A DNA stretch of 64,000 bases from Rhinopithecus roxellana (GCF_007565055.1 NC_044568.1:44410156-44474155); one strand, 5' to 3'; numbered from the stretch's first letter, positions 12,317 to 23,911 are shown. Program-made: numbers and translations. The notes: generated by a model from the letters alone, not told the origin.

Positions 12317-13240
12317 AAATATATTTTGCAGATTCGTGGGCAGGCAGGAGTCTGACTCTTATTCCTAATATAACCAACACAAGGTTTATGGAAGAAAAAC
12401 TAATTGTAGAGACTACTGCAGGTGTAGGTAAGGGTCTTGTGCCTGAGGAGGTGGTTGAGCATGCAGTTAATATGGGATTGGGGAAGGCAAGGGTCTAATG
12501 CTCAAAGAAAAGTCCTGAGAAGCTGGAGCCACTCCAAAGTTGTGGATTCTTTGCATGTCCACACTGAGGAGTGGATCTTCTCCAGGACTCTCATTCACCC
12601 ACAGCAGCCACTGGACTAGGTCCTGAGTGAGTCCATGTAGGATCTGAGGATCTTCATTCCATGAAGAATGTAAGGCTTTGCATGGGGATTGTGCTCTCAG
12701 ATTGCAAACATGTTTGCTAAGGAGTCTCGCACATGGTGTTTTATGGATTAAAGAGAAGAGCAATAATGGTGCTTTACTCTCAATTCCCGGAGAAAAGCAA
12801 CCAAACCTGAAATTGATTTTTTTTCTTTTGCTAGTTCAATACTTAATGTTACATATTAAGCAACAGGATTTTACAATTCACTAGCCCTTCACTTACAGGG
12901 AATTAAGCAATAAAAATCCATTCTCTACCAAATGCCAAGAGCCAAAGCCATGCACTAATAAGTGAGTGAACCTATTGAGTGATTCAGTCAGCACATTGAT
13001 TTCTTGTTTTTCCAAATATCTATTTCATTGCGATATGTGGGAACTACTTAATAGACTCCAAGGTGTTTTCCTCCGACTTTCTGTAATTTCTTGCCTTTTT
13101 TTCTGTGCTCCCTGAGCTCAAGACTCAGGAACCCATTAGTGTCCCTGTTGCTAAAACCCTTGTACAGGAAGCTAGTGCATCACTGTCTGGGATCTCTTGT
13201 GTCAAGGAATTCCCAAATAGAGCTTATAAAAATCAAATGT
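12317..13240. other. Unclassified non-coding DNA
   Basis: I recognise no named repeat, RNA gene or coding region. Open frames here are short, unsupported by codon pattern and have no known domains. Confidence 0.5.
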
Positions 13241-13249
13241 GAAGCAAAA

Positions 13250-13430
13250 ATGAGCTTCATTTGATCTTTACAAGATCCTTGTGAACTATATACTATTATG
13301 TTTGCTAATAATATGGTTTCTGCTTATAGATTAGGAAAATGACCCACATGGAGGTAGTGAGCAGCTGAGCTAGAAATGGAACCAAATGCCCTGTTTCTAG
13401 TCCTCAACCCTGACCTTCATGCTATGCTTC
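13250..13430 (-). mobile_element. MIR fragment
   Basis: Diverged MIR in reverse orientation: 'tagattaggaaaatgaccca' corresponds to the MIR core phrase for 'cagatgaggaaactgaggca', followed by 'agctgagctagaaatggaac' and 'ccaaatgccctgtttctagt', as expected for the element's 5' half. Confidence 0.6.
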
Positions 13431-14069
13431 CTCTATGATATTTACATGTTATTTTCCCGAAACATTTATTGCCTTTGGTTAACTCCCATCCAGTACCACT
13501 TATTCATTAAGAAAATGGAACATGGTAGGCATTCAATGGACAGTTGAGTATCGGTTCATTGAGAGGATTTTGCTACTCTGACACAACCTAATATTTTGCA
13601 TGTTGTGTGGCATACATATGAACAGAGCAGATGTGAAGAGCAAGAAATGATGGCAATCAGTAGCCTCCAAGACCACAGTTCATAAACTGCTGGTGTTTTA
13701 GGAGCTCTAAAAAGGGCTTATGCATCCTTCAGGACCAGGTAGGGAAAGATTTGCCTTGCTTTGAAGGGTTGATGAAGACAGGTCAGGCAGTGTCTTCACA
13801 TTCTGCCCAATCCCTAGAAACTCCTCATCCATGAACCAGGATCAGACACTGGCATAGAAGGATGATTACCTCCTAAATAAGTCCCATCATATGGCTCTTA
13901 GTCAAACCACCTCATCCTAATAGGGCAGTAGAGAGGGAGGAATTAACAGCAGAGACTTCAGGGCCTTCTTGAGATGATCACAATGGCCTCATTTTTCTAC
14001 ATTAATCGTTTTAAGCTGTGTCAGCGGAGTCCTGAGGGTGCCACAGAAGTATCTGCTGTGGCCAGGTAA
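13431..14069. other. Unclassified non-coding DNA
   Basis: Nothing recognised as a gene or repeat. It lies between the MIR and the second copy of the direct repeat. No long open frame is present. Confidence 0.45.
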
Positions 14070-14144
14070 AAGGGCCAAGGAGCAACATAAACATCTGGTA
14101 TTTTCTTACTTGTTAATGGACTTGTATTACATTTATTACTTTGA
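14070..14144 (+). repeat. Direct repeat, copy 2
   Basis: Partner of 12241-12316, offset 1,829 bp, about ten differences by eye. It is followed by a short A-rich tract (14170-14189), which may mark an old retroposed end. Confidence 0.75.
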
Positions 14145-14299
14145 TCATAAACAAAGAATAAGATGAAGCAAAAAAAAAAAAAAAAAAAACAAAAAACAAA
14201 CAACGAAGAAACAAGAAATACCTAGTACTACCGTTGTCAAACCTAGATCCACCATTATCACGCTGTTCAACAACTACTCTTTAACAACAGCAACAACAA

Positions 14300-14824
14300 C
14301 AAAAACTACATGCAGGCCCTGAGCTAAAACTTCAAAACGTTACAAGCATTATTGAAATTGGCGAAATTTTCCAACAAGTGGGATGCCCATAGAACTGAAG
14401 CCTGAGGAACTTACATTTGTGCAAGTGGTGCACCTGCTGCCTGTTGACCAGCTCCTCTTCCTTACCCCTCCCTATGGTTACAGTGGGACACTAGACCCCT
14501 CATTCAACCTCCTGCAGCCTGTTGACCAACTCCTCTTCCTTATCCCTCCCTATGGTTACAGTGAGACACTAGACCCCTCATTCAACCTCCTGCAGCTTGT
14601 TGACCAACTACTCTTCCTCACCCTCCCTGTTTTCCTTCCCCAGTATAAAAACCTTTATCTTTAGTTGAGAGAAAGAGAGAGAAGGATTTGAGGTTTGTCT
14701 CTTCTTTTTCTCACTGACATTACCCAAATAAAGCCTTCTCCCCTAGCAATAGTTTTTGTCTTAGTGATTGGCCTTCTGTGCATTGAACAATGGCCCCTAG
14801 ACTGAAACTCTGGTGTTTTGTAAC
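14300..14824 (+). mobile_element. ERV1-like solo LTR
   Basis: Shows the order of an LTR: a TATA box 'tataaaa' (14644-14650), a polyadenylation signal 'aataaa' (14727-14732), the phrase 'gtgattggccttctgtgcat' and a 'tttgtaaca' ending near 14824. No gag, pol or env sequence is attached. The upstream U3-like part carries a 78-bp tandem repeat. The left edge is uncertain, and the family is inferred from the R/U5 wording only. Confidence 0.55.
14437..14640 (+). repeat. 78-bp tandem repeat, about 2.6 copies
   Basis: Units start at 14437, 14515 and 14593, each beginning like 'cagcctgttgaccaactcct'. Units 1 and 2 are almost identical over 78 bp. Unit 3 diverges after about 45 bp. Because 78 is a multiple of three, one frame stays open across all units (14383-14664), giving a repetitive 93-residue translation. 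That is a by-product of the repeat length, not evidence of a gene. The position upstream of a TATA box suggests duplicated U3 enhancer-type DNA. Confidence 0.9.
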
Positions 14825-14827
14825 ATT

Positions 14828-14915
14828 AGTACAAGTTTACACAGCCAGTATGTGGGAGAGTCAGGATCTGAACTCAGTGTCTGCCTGGCTCCAAAATCTG
14901 GGATGTTAATGATCT
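14828..14915 (-). mobile_element. MIR fragment
   Basis: 'agtttacacagccagtatgt', 'gtcaggatctgaactcagtg' and 'tctgcctggctcc' correspond to the reverse complement of the MIR 5' half. Short and diverged. Confidence 0.55.
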
Positions 14916-15189
14916 TGGTGTATTACTGCAGCTACCTGAACCATGCTTCTTTCTGTACCATGAATGGACTTTGAGACAGGATTACTGTTTTCTCAAGTAC
15001 CAGCTATTATTGCATCTTTGATTCCAGCCTCCTTGTGTCCTGCATTGCAGTTGCTGAATCAAGGGATGGAGTATGGTTTTTCTGTTAACCCATAGCAGGA
15101 AAAGTTAAGGTTGAGTAGTTTTCTGAATAAAGGATTATCTTTGGCTGCCTGGAATGTCTGTTTTTCCCTGTATCTTACTGGTACATCTG

Positions 15190-15394
15190 CCTGGTTGATT
15201 TCCATTTGCTACTAAAGACTTTACCTCCTCTAGAAATGAATGTAACTCCCCCCATCCCACATATACACTGTATCTCTGTTATCATAATGCTTCCTTGTTT
15301 TTCAATTATAGCACTTACCATCCTGTGTTGTGACTCACTGTTTATATATCTATCTCTCCCGCTAAAAGATGGATTTCATGTAGGCCAAGACCAA

Positions 15395-15447
<53 letters not shown>

Positions 15448-15520
15448 AGACTGTGATTCATTAAATAGTTGCTGGATGAGTGAATGAACAAATGAATGAG
15501 TGCACACCATGGACATGTGG
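15190..15520 (+). mobile_element. L2 3'-end fragment
   Basis: 'attatagcacttaccatcct' and, after the microsatellite, 'gttgctggatgagtgaatga' match the 3' end of LINE-2. The AC microsatellite has expanded inside it. Confidence 0.6.
15396..15443 (+). repeat. (AC)24 microsatellite
   Basis: Forty-eight uninterrupted bases of AC dinucleotide, within the L2 fragment. Likely length-polymorphic. It produces a histidine/threonine run in one frame. Confidence 0.98.
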
Positions 15521-15821
15521 ATAATTCTCGTTGATCTTTCTCTTATAAAGCATCAATTTTAGGCATTTTAAAAAAAGGTAAATTTACAGCCAACAAAGGT
15601 TGAGCTAGCTTGTGAGAAAATTTATTAGTCTGGAAAGGAAAATGTTGACAGAGTTACAACACAGAAACACAAAGGCTTTCTCTGGAAGACACAATGAAAG
15701 CAAAAGCAAAAACACCTGTGGAGTGCTTGAATAATTGGCTTACTCTGAGGGATGGGGCAGGGTAGGTTAATACAGCAGCTCCCCTTCCTGAGTAACCATA
15801 AGATTAAAATACAGATTTCCA

Positions 15822-16027
15822 TCTGGGCAACACGGGGAGACTATCTCTAAATAATTTTTTTTTTAATTAGCCAAGTATGGTAACGAGTGCCTGTAGTTCC
15901 AGCTGCTTGACAGAGGCTGAGGAGGACAGATAGCTTAAGCCCAGGAGTATAAGGCTGCAGTGAGCTATGGTTGTACCACTGCACTCCAGCCTGGGTAACA
16001 CAGGGAGATTCCATCTCTAAAAGAAAA
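15822..16027 (+). mobile_element. AluJ/FLAM-type fragment, 5'-truncated
   Basis: 'attagccaagtatggtaacg', 'agtgcctgtagttccagctg' and 'accactgcactccagcctgg' identify a diverged old Alu. The first part of the element is missing and many CpG sites have decayed, so it belongs to an early subfamily. Confidence 0.8.
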
Positions 16028-16127
16028 ATGCAGATTTCCAAGTGTTGCTCCAAGAAATTCTAATTTGGAGTTTGGCTTAGGGTGTTTTTAAATTTAGCAA
16101 TCTCATATATTCCGTTTATCATATGTC

Positions 16128-16290
16128 ACATACTATTCTAAGTGCTTATACAAATTAGCCCACCTAATCTTCCTAACACCCCTATTTTCTTCGTATTACA
16201 GATGAGTATAAACTGAGGCACGGCAAGGTTGGGCCATGTGCTTGAGATCATATGGGCTGGAAATGGTGGAATCAGGATTGAGTGCAGGCA
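16128..16290 (-). mobile_element. MIR
   Basis: 'tattacagatgagtataaac' and 'tgaggcacggcaaggtt' correspond to the MIR core 'cagatgaggaaactgaggca' in reverse orientation. The 'ggaatcaggattgagtgcag' that follows is the expected next section. Confidence 0.75.
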
Positions 16291-16363
16291 GGAGATGCAC
16301 CATGGCTCTGATGCATTTTCATGTTCCTGGACCAATGTACTGTAACACTTCTAGAAAATCCTT

Positions 16364-17064
16364 CCCACCAACAGTGTATAAGTGTTCCTTTTTCTTCACA
16401 ACCTTGTCAACATCTTTTATTTTTTGAATTTTTAGTAATAGCCATTCTGACTGGTGTTAGATGGTATCTCATTGCAGTTTTGATTTGCATTTCTCTAATG
16501 ATCAGTGATGTTGAGCTTTTTTTCATATGATTGTTGACCGCATGTATCTCTTCCTTTGAAAAGTGTCTGTTCAGTTCCTCAAAGACCTAAAGACAGAAAT
16601 ACCATTCAGCCCCAGCATCCCATTACTGGGTATATGCCCAAAGGAATATAGATCATTCTATTATAAAAACACATGCGTGCATATGTTCATTGCAGCACTA
16701 TTCACAATAGCAAAGACATGGACTCAACTTAAATGTCCATCAATGACAGAATGAATAAGGAAAATATGGCACATATGCACCATGGAATACTATGCAGTCA
16801 TAAAAAAGAATGACATCATGTCCTTTACAAGGACATGGAAGGAGCTGGAGGCCATTTTCCTTAGCAAATAACACAGGAACAGAAAACCAAATACTGCATG
16901 TTCTTAATTATAAGTTGGAGCTAAATGATGAGAACACATGAACACACAGAGAAGAACAACACACACTGAGGTCTTTCCAAGGATGAAGGTTGGGACGAGG
17001 GAGAGGATCAGGGAAAATAACCAATGGCTACTATGCTTAATAACTGGGTGATGAAATAACATCA
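16364..17064 (+). mobile_element. L1 with 5' inversion (twin-primed insertion)
   Basis: Two pieces of the L1 3' end lie head to head. From 16364 to about 16573 the L1 is on the minus strand ('cccaccaacagtg' through 'gatttgcatttctctaatga' to 'tgtctgttcag'). From about 16574 it is on the plus strand ('ttcctcaaagacctaaagac' through 'catggaatactatgcagtca'). The two pieces are adjacent in the L1 map, as expected from twin priming during target-primed reverse transcription. The 3' end stops in the 3' UTR near 17064 without a poly(A) tail, so it was later truncated against the next L1. Coding content is ORF2 C-terminal debris. Confidence 0.85.
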
Positions 17065-19325
17065 GGAAGGAAGAACATGGTAAGCAGAAATATGAGTAAA
17101 TGCAACAGATTTTCTTTCTCCTGTTGAGTTTACTATATTAAGTTTGACATTGGAAGCAAATAATTATGATGATGTGGTTGTAAATGTATGTAAAAGAAAT
17201 ATTTGAGATAATTACACTATAAATGGAGGAGGGTAAAGGGATATAAAAGGAGGTAAAATTTCACTTGAATTGACAAAAATATTAATAACATCTCTTGTAG
17301 ACTATGATAATTTAGGTACATATAAGGCAATATCTAGATCAACCATTTAAAAAGCCACACAAGGAGGCACTCTCAAAAACTATAGATAAATCAAAATTGA
17401 ATTCTAAAAACTATTCAAGTGGTGCACAAGAAGGCAGGAACAAGAAAGCAGACGTTAAAAACAGAGAGAACAAACAGAAAATAAAAAGCAGACTTAAGTC
17501 CTAAAATACCATGATTATAAGTGGTCTCATCGCAACAAATAAAAGACAGGGAATGGCATAATAGATTTTTTAAATGACACAAATATATGCTGTCTACAAG
17601 GAATTCACTTCAAATAGTATGATGTATGCAGGTTTAAAGTAAAAGGATGGAAAAAATGATCTATCACAAAAACATTAAATGAAGATAAGCAGGAATGGCT
17701 GTATTAAGATCAGATAAAATCAATTTCAGACCAAAGAAAACTGCCAGAGATAAAAGGATCAGTCCACAAAGAAGAAATAACTATCCTAAATGTGTATTCA
17801 CCAAACAACAGAGCTGCAAAATATGTGACACAAAAACTTATAGAACTAAAAGCAGAAAGAGACAAATTCACAATTACGTTCGGTGATTTCAACACCCATC
17901 TCCTCTGAACAATTGATAAAACAAGGCAGAGAATGGGCAAGGATATATAAAAACTTGACACCATCATCAACCAACAAGATCTAACAGACGTTTGTGGGAA
18001 ATTCCCCCCCACCCACTAACCACAACATACACATTATTTTCAAGGGCACGTGGAACATGTGCCAAAATAGACCATATTCTGAGTCATAGAATAAACCTAA
18101 AAAATTTAACATAATTGAAATAATACAGAATGTGTTTTCTGATCACAAGGGACTCTAAGTAAACAAACAAACAAACAAAACAACAGGAAGAGAACAAGAA
18201 ATCACCAATTATTTGGAATGTTAGCAGCACAACTTTAAATAAGCCATGAGTCAGAGGTGAAGTGTCAAAGACAATAAAAATGAAGACATTGAAGAGACTA
18301 AAAATGAAAATACAACACATCAAAAATCTATGGGAAACAGCTAAAGCAGTGGCGATAGGGGAATTTATAGCATTAAATGCATACAGTAGAAAAGAGGAAA
18401 TGACTTAAATCAATAATTGAAGCTCCCACCTCAAAAACATAGAAAAGTGAAATAAACCTAAATCATGCAGAAGAAAATAATAAAGACAAGAGCATAAACT
18501 GATGAAACTGAAAACAGAAAATCAATAGAAAAAAATCAATGAAAAAAAGAACTGGTTCTTTGGATATCTGTTCAATGAAACTGACAACTCTAGCAACACT
18601 AGCAAAGGAAAACAGAGCAGATATAGATTGCCAACATCAAGAATGAAACAGGGGTTATCACTATGGACTCTGTAGACATCAAAAGGACAGTAAGAGAACA
18701 CTACAAGCAACTTTACACACAGCAGTTTGATATCTTAGATGCAATGAACCAATTCCTTGAAAAACAAATATCAGAACTTACCCAACACAAAACAGATAAT
18801 TTGAGTAGCCCTATACCTATTAAGGAAATTGAATTAGTAATTTAAAACCACCCAAAAAAAGAAATCTACAGTCTCAGATGGTAAAAATGTTCATCCTTCC
18901 CAAATTGACATATGGGTTTAACACAATTCTTAACAAAATCCCAACAAGATATTTTGCAGATACAAACAAAATTAGTCTTAAATTGATCTGGAAAGGCAAC
19001 CGAACCAAACTAGGTAAAACAATTCTGAGATAGAAGATTAAAGTAGGAGAAATCACTCTACCCAATTTCAGGACTTACTGTGTAGCTATGGTAATCAAGC
19101 TGTATGGAGGGATGAACACATAGGTCAATGGAACAGAACAGAGTGCCCAGAAGTAGATTTAACAAGCATGGACAACTTACTTTTGACAAAGGTGCAAAAG
19201 CAATTCAATGGAGGAAAGATTGCCCTTTCAACAAATGACACTGGAGCAATTGAACATCCATAGGCAAATGAAAGGAAAAAAGAAAATAAGAAAAAAAGAA
19301 AAAGAAATTCTATCCAGATCATGGT
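17065..19325 (+). mobile_element. L1M fragment with internal deletion
   Basis: Old L1M: end of ORF1/inter-ORF region (17065-17560), then ORF2 endonuclease ('atatgctgtctacaaggaat', 'aacaacagagctgcaaaata') and early reverse-transcriptase sequence. At about 18878-18882 it jumps from the start of the RT region to a far-downstream part ('aaatgttcatccttcccaaa'), so roughly a kilobase of ORF2 is missing. The right end is cut at 19325 by the younger L1. All reading frames are broken. Confidence 0.75.
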
Positions 19326-20362
19326 TTACAGGCGCACCCAAGATGGCCGAATAGGAACAGCTCCAGCCTCCATCTCCCAGAGTGAGTGACACGGAAGACA
19401 GGTGATTTCTGCATTTTCAAATGAAGTACCAGGTTCATCTCACTGAGGCATGTCAGACAGTTGGTGCTGGTCCGCGGGTGCAGACCAACCAGGGAGAGCT
19501 GAAGCAGGGCAAGGCATCGCCTCACCTGGGAAGTGCAAGGGGGAAGGGAGTCCCTTTTTCCAGCCAAAGGAGATTGAGACACACAAAACCTGGAAAATTG
19601 GGTAACTCCCACCCTAATACTGTGCTTTACCAAGGGTCTTAGCAAACAGTACACCAGGAGATTATATCCCACACATGGTCTTGAGGGTCCCATGCCCACG
19701 GAGCCTCCCTCATTGCTAGCACAGTAGTTGGAGCTCTAACTGCAAGGTGGCAGCGAGGCTGGGGGAGGGGCGCCCACCATTGCTGAGGCTTAAGTAGGTA
19801 AACAAAGTCACTGGGAAGCTCGAATTGGGTGGAGCCCACCACAGCTCAAGGAGGCCTACCTGCCTCTGTAGACTCCACCTCTGGGGACAGGGCATAGCTA
19901 AACAAAAAGCAGCAGAAACCTCAGCAGAGGTAAATGTCCCTGTCTGACAGCTTTGAAGAGAGCAGTGGATCTCCCAGCATGGAGGTTGAGATCTAAGAAC
20001 GGACAGACTGTCTGCTCAAGTGGGTCCCTGATCCCTGAGTAGCCTAACTGGGAGACATCCCCCACTAGGTGCAGACCAATACCTTACACCTCACATGGCT
20101 GGGTACACCCCTGAGATGAAGCTTCCAGAGCAAGAATCAGACAACAACACTCACTGTTCAGCAATATTCTATCTTCTGCAGCCTCTGCTACTGATACCCA
20201 GGCAAACAGCATCCAGAGTGGACCTCAAGCAAACTCTAACAGACCTGCAGCTGAGGGTCCTGACTGTTAGAAGGAAAACTAACAAACAGAAAGGACACCC
20301 ACATCAAAACCCCATCAGTACATCACCATCATCAAAGACCAAAGGCAGATAAAACCACAAAG
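19326..20362 (+). promoter_or_regulatory. L1 5' UTR / internal promoter region
   Basis: About 1.04 kb between the element start and the ORF1 ATG. The 'caagatgg' near the start is the YY1-type site position known in L1 promoters. Sequence matches the 5' UTR of the minus-strand L1 in order ('gcatcgcctcacctgggaag', 'gctgaagcagggcaaggc'). Activity cannot be judged from sequence. Confidence 0.75.
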
Positions 20363-21366
20363 ATGGGGAAAAAGCAGTGCAGAAGAGCTGGAAATTCAAA
20401 AAATCAGAGCACATCTCCCCCTCCAAAGGAACCCAGCTCATCGCCAGCAAGGGAACAAAGCTGGGCGGAGAATGACTTTGATGAGTTGAGAGAAGAAGGC
20501 TTCAGTTGATCAAACTTCTCAGAGCTAAAGGAGGAAGTATGTAACCAGCTCAAAGAAACTAAAAACCTTGAAAAAAGATTTGACGAATGGCTAACTAGAA
20601 TAACCAATGCAAAGAAATCCTTAAAAGAACTGATAGAGATGAAAACCATAACACGAGAACTACATGACAAATGCACAAGCTTCAGTAATCGATTCGATCA
20701 ACTGGAAGAAAGAGTATCAGCGATTGAAGATCACGTGAATGAAATGAAGTGAGAAGAAAAGTGTAGAGAAAAAAGAGTAAAAAGAAATGAACAAAGTCTC
20801 CAAGAAAAATGGGATTACGTGAAAAGGCCAAATCTACGTCTGATTGGTGTGCCTGAAAGTGGCGGGGAAAATGGAACCAAGTTGGAAAACACTCTGCAGG
20901 GTATCATCCAGGAGAACTTCCCCAACCTAGTAAGGCAGGCCAACATTCAAATTCAGGAAATACAGAGAACACCACAAAGATACTCCTTGAGAAGAACAAC
21001 TCCAAGACACATAATTGTCAGATTCACCAAAGTTGAAATGAAGGAAAAAATGTTAAGGGCAGCCAGAGAGAAAGGACAGGTTACCCACAAAGGGAAGCCC
21101 ATCAGACTAACAGCAGATCTCTTGGCAGAAACTCTACAAGTCAGAAGAGAATTCAACATTCTTAAAGAAAAGAATTTTCAACCTAGAATTTCATGTCCAG
21201 CCAAACTAAGTTTCATAAGTGAAGGAGAAATAAAATCCTTCATAGATAAGCAAATGCTTAGAGATTTTGTCACCAGCAGACCTCCCTACAAGAGATCGTG
21301 AAGGAAGCACTAAACATGGAAAGGAACAACCGGTACCAGCCATTGCAAAAATATGCCAAAATGTAA
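20363..21366 (+). pseudogene. L1 ORF1, disrupted
   Basis: Starts at ATG 20363 (MGKKQ...) and ends at TAA 21364-21366. Compared with the intact 338-codon copy at 53116-54132, this one has a stop near codon 49 ('cagttgatca'), another stop just before the RRM region ('gaagtgagaag', about 20749), a 12-bp in-frame deletion near 21150 that removes the residues corresponding to WGPI, and a 1-bp deletion near 21287. The longest open piece (20819-21301) covers the RNA-recognition fold and C-terminal domain. It cannot make full-length ORF1p. Confidence 0.9.
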
Positions 21367-21429
21367 AGTCCATTGATGCTAGGAAGAAACTGCATCAACT
21401 AATGAGCAAAATAACCAGCTAATATCATA

Positions 21430-22967
21430 ATAACAGGATCAAGTTCACACATAGCAATATTAACCTTAAATGTAAATGGACTAAATGCTCCAATTAAAAG
21501 ACATAGACTGGCAAACTGGATAAAGAGTCAAGACCCATCAGTCTGCTGTATTCAGGAGACCCATCTCACATGCAGAGACACACATAGTCTCAAAATAAAG
21601 GGATGGAGGAAGATCTACCAAGCAAATGGAAAACAAAAAAAAAGCAGGTGTTGCAATCCTAGTCTCTGATAAAACAGACTTTATACCATCAAAGATCAAA
21701 AGAGACAAAGAAGGCCATTACAAAATGGTAAAGGGATCAATTCATCAGGAAGAGCTAACTATCCTAAATATATATGCACCCAATACAGGAGCACCCAGAA
21801 TCATAAAGCATGTCCTTAGAGACTTACAAAGAGACTTAGACTCCCATACAATAATAATGGGAGATTTTAACACCCACTGTCAACATTAGACAGATCAACG
21901 AGACAGAAAGTTAACAAGGATATCCAGGAATTAAACTCAAGTCTGCACCAAGCAGACCTAATAGACATCTATAGAACTCTCCACCCCAAATCAACAGAAT
22001 ATGCATTCTTCTCATTACTACATTGCACTTATTCCAAAATTGACCACATAATTGGAAGTAAAGCACTCCTCAGCAAATATAAAAGAACAGAAATTATAAC
22101 AAACTGTCTCTCAGACCACAGTGCAATCAAACTAGAACTCAGAACTAAGAAACTCACTCAAAACCGCTCAACTACATGGAAACTAAACAACCTGCTCCTG
22201 AATGACTACTGGGTAAATAATGAAATGAAGGCAGAAATAAAGATGAAACCAATGGGAACAAAGATACAACATACCAGAATCTCTGGGACACATTTAAAGC
22301 AGTGTGTAGAGGGAAATTTATAGCACTAAATGCCCACAAGAGAAAGCAGGAAAGATCTAAAATTGACACCCTAACATCACAATTAAAAGAACTAGAGAAG
22401 GAAGAGCAAACATATTCAAAAGCTAGCAGGAGGCAAGAAATAACTAAGATCAGAGTAGAACGGAAGGAGATAGAGACACAAAAAACCCTCCAAAAAAATC
22501 AATGAATCCAGGAGATGTTTTTTTGAAAAGATCAACAAAATTGATAGACTGCTAGCAAGAATAATAAAGAAGAAAAGAGAGAAGAATCAAATAGATGCAA
22601 TAAAAAATGATAAAGGGGATATCACCACCGACCCCACAGAAATACAAACTACCATCAGAGAATACTATAAACACCTCTACGCAAATCAACTAGAAAAACT
22701 AGAAGAAATGGATAATTTCCTGGATACTTACACTCTCCCAAGACTAAACCAGGAAGAAGTTGAATCCCTGAATAGACCAATAGCAGGCTCTGAAATTGAG
22801 GCAATAATTAATAGCCTACCAACCAAAAAAAGTCCAGGAATAGATGGATTCACAGCCAAATTCTACCAGAGGTAAGAAAATATTCCAATCAACAGAAAAA
22901 GAGGAAATCCTCCTTAACTCATTTTACAAGGCCAACATCATCCTGATACCAAAGCCTGGCAGAGATA

Positions 22968-23016
<49 letters not shown>

Positions 23017-23811
23017 TTAGACCAATATCCCTGAACATCGATGCAAAAATCCTCAATAAAATACTGGCAAACTGAATTCAGCAGCACATCAAAAAGCTTA
23101 TCCACCATTATCAAGTGGGCTTCATCCCTGGGATGCAAGGCTGGTTCAACATACACAAATCAATAAATGCAATCCAGCATATAAACAGAACCAAAGACAA
23201 AAACCACATGATTATCTCAATAGATGCAGAAAATGCCTTTGACAAAATTCAACAGCCCTTCATGCTAAAAACACTCAATAAATTCGGTATTGATGGAATG
23301 TATCTCAAAATAATAAGAGCTATTTATGACAAACCCACAGCCAATATCATACTGAATGGGCAAAAACTGGAAAAATTCCCTTTGAAAACTGGCACAAGAC
23401 AGGGATGCCCTCTCTCACCACTCCTATTCAACATAGTGTTGGAAGTTCTGGCTAGGGCAATCAGGCAAGAGAAAGAAATAAAGGGTATTCAGTTAGGAAA
23501 AGAAGTCAAATTGCCCCTGTTTGCAGATGACATGATTGTATATTTAGAAAACCCCATTTTCTCAGCCCAAAATCTCCTGAAGCTGATAAGCAACTTCAGC
23601 AAAGTCTCAGGATACAAAATCAATGTGCAAAAATCACTAGCATTCTTATATACCAGTAACAGATAAACAAAGAGCCAAATCATGAATGAACTCCCATTCA
23701 CAATTGCTTCAAAGAGAATAAAATACCTAGGAATCCAACTTACAAGGGATGTAAAGGACCTCTTTAAGGAGAACTACAAACAAACTGCTCAGTGAAATAA
23801 AAGAGGACACA
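21430..23811 (+). pseudogene. L1 ORF2, disrupted and truncated by gap
   Basis: The normal ATG is changed to ATA at 21430-21432. The endonuclease region ('ccatctcacatgcagagaca', 'gggagattttaacacccac') and the reverse-transcriptase FADD motif (23520-23531) are recognisable. Breaks include a deletion after 'taccagaggtaag' (about 22873), the A44/T6 tract at 22969-23018, and several frame shifts. Sequence ends in the gap, so the C-terminal region is absent. Confidence 0.88.
22969..23012 (+). repeat. A44 homopolymer inside L1 ORF2
   Basis: Forty-four consecutive A followed by TTTTTT. In the sister L1 copies this site is a short mixed A-rich stretch ('acacaacaaaaaagagaatt'), so the run is an expansion, either mutational or a sequencing/consensus effect. 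Confidence 0.95.
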
Positions 23812-23911
23812 NNNNNNNNNNNNNNNNNNNNNNNNNNNNNNNNNNNNNNNNNNNNNNNNNNNNNNNNNNNNNNNNNNNNNNNNNNNNNNNNNNNNNNNNN
23901 NNNNNNNNNNN
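23812..23911. other. Assembly gap (100 N)
   Basis: Exactly 100 N, the usual placeholder for unknown length. It separates L1 ORF2 from alpha satellite, so the true arm/satellite border is not sequenced here. Confidence 1.

Larger units (their letters stand above)
19326..23811 (+). mobile_element. Younger L1 (L1PA-like), 3' part lost in gap
   Basis: Begins at the L1 5' terminus ('cccaagatggccgaatagga') and continues through 5' UTR, ORF1 and most of ORF2 before the N gap ends it in the region after the reverse-transcriptase core. It inserted into the L1M fragment. The 3' flank and target-site duplication are not visible. Divergence from the minus-strand L1 at 48991-55163 is modest, so both belong to the primate L1PA/monkey lineage. 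It carries an unusual internal A44 tract and several coding breaks. Confidence 0.92.

Noticed and set aside
14383..14664. 93-codon frame with a repetitive protein
   Set aside because: The 78-bp tandem unit is a multiple of three, which keeps any stop-free frame open. It lies in the U3 part of an LTR.
15206..15487. 93-codon frame with a His-Thr run
   Set aside because: The run is the translated AC microsatellite inside an L2 fragment.
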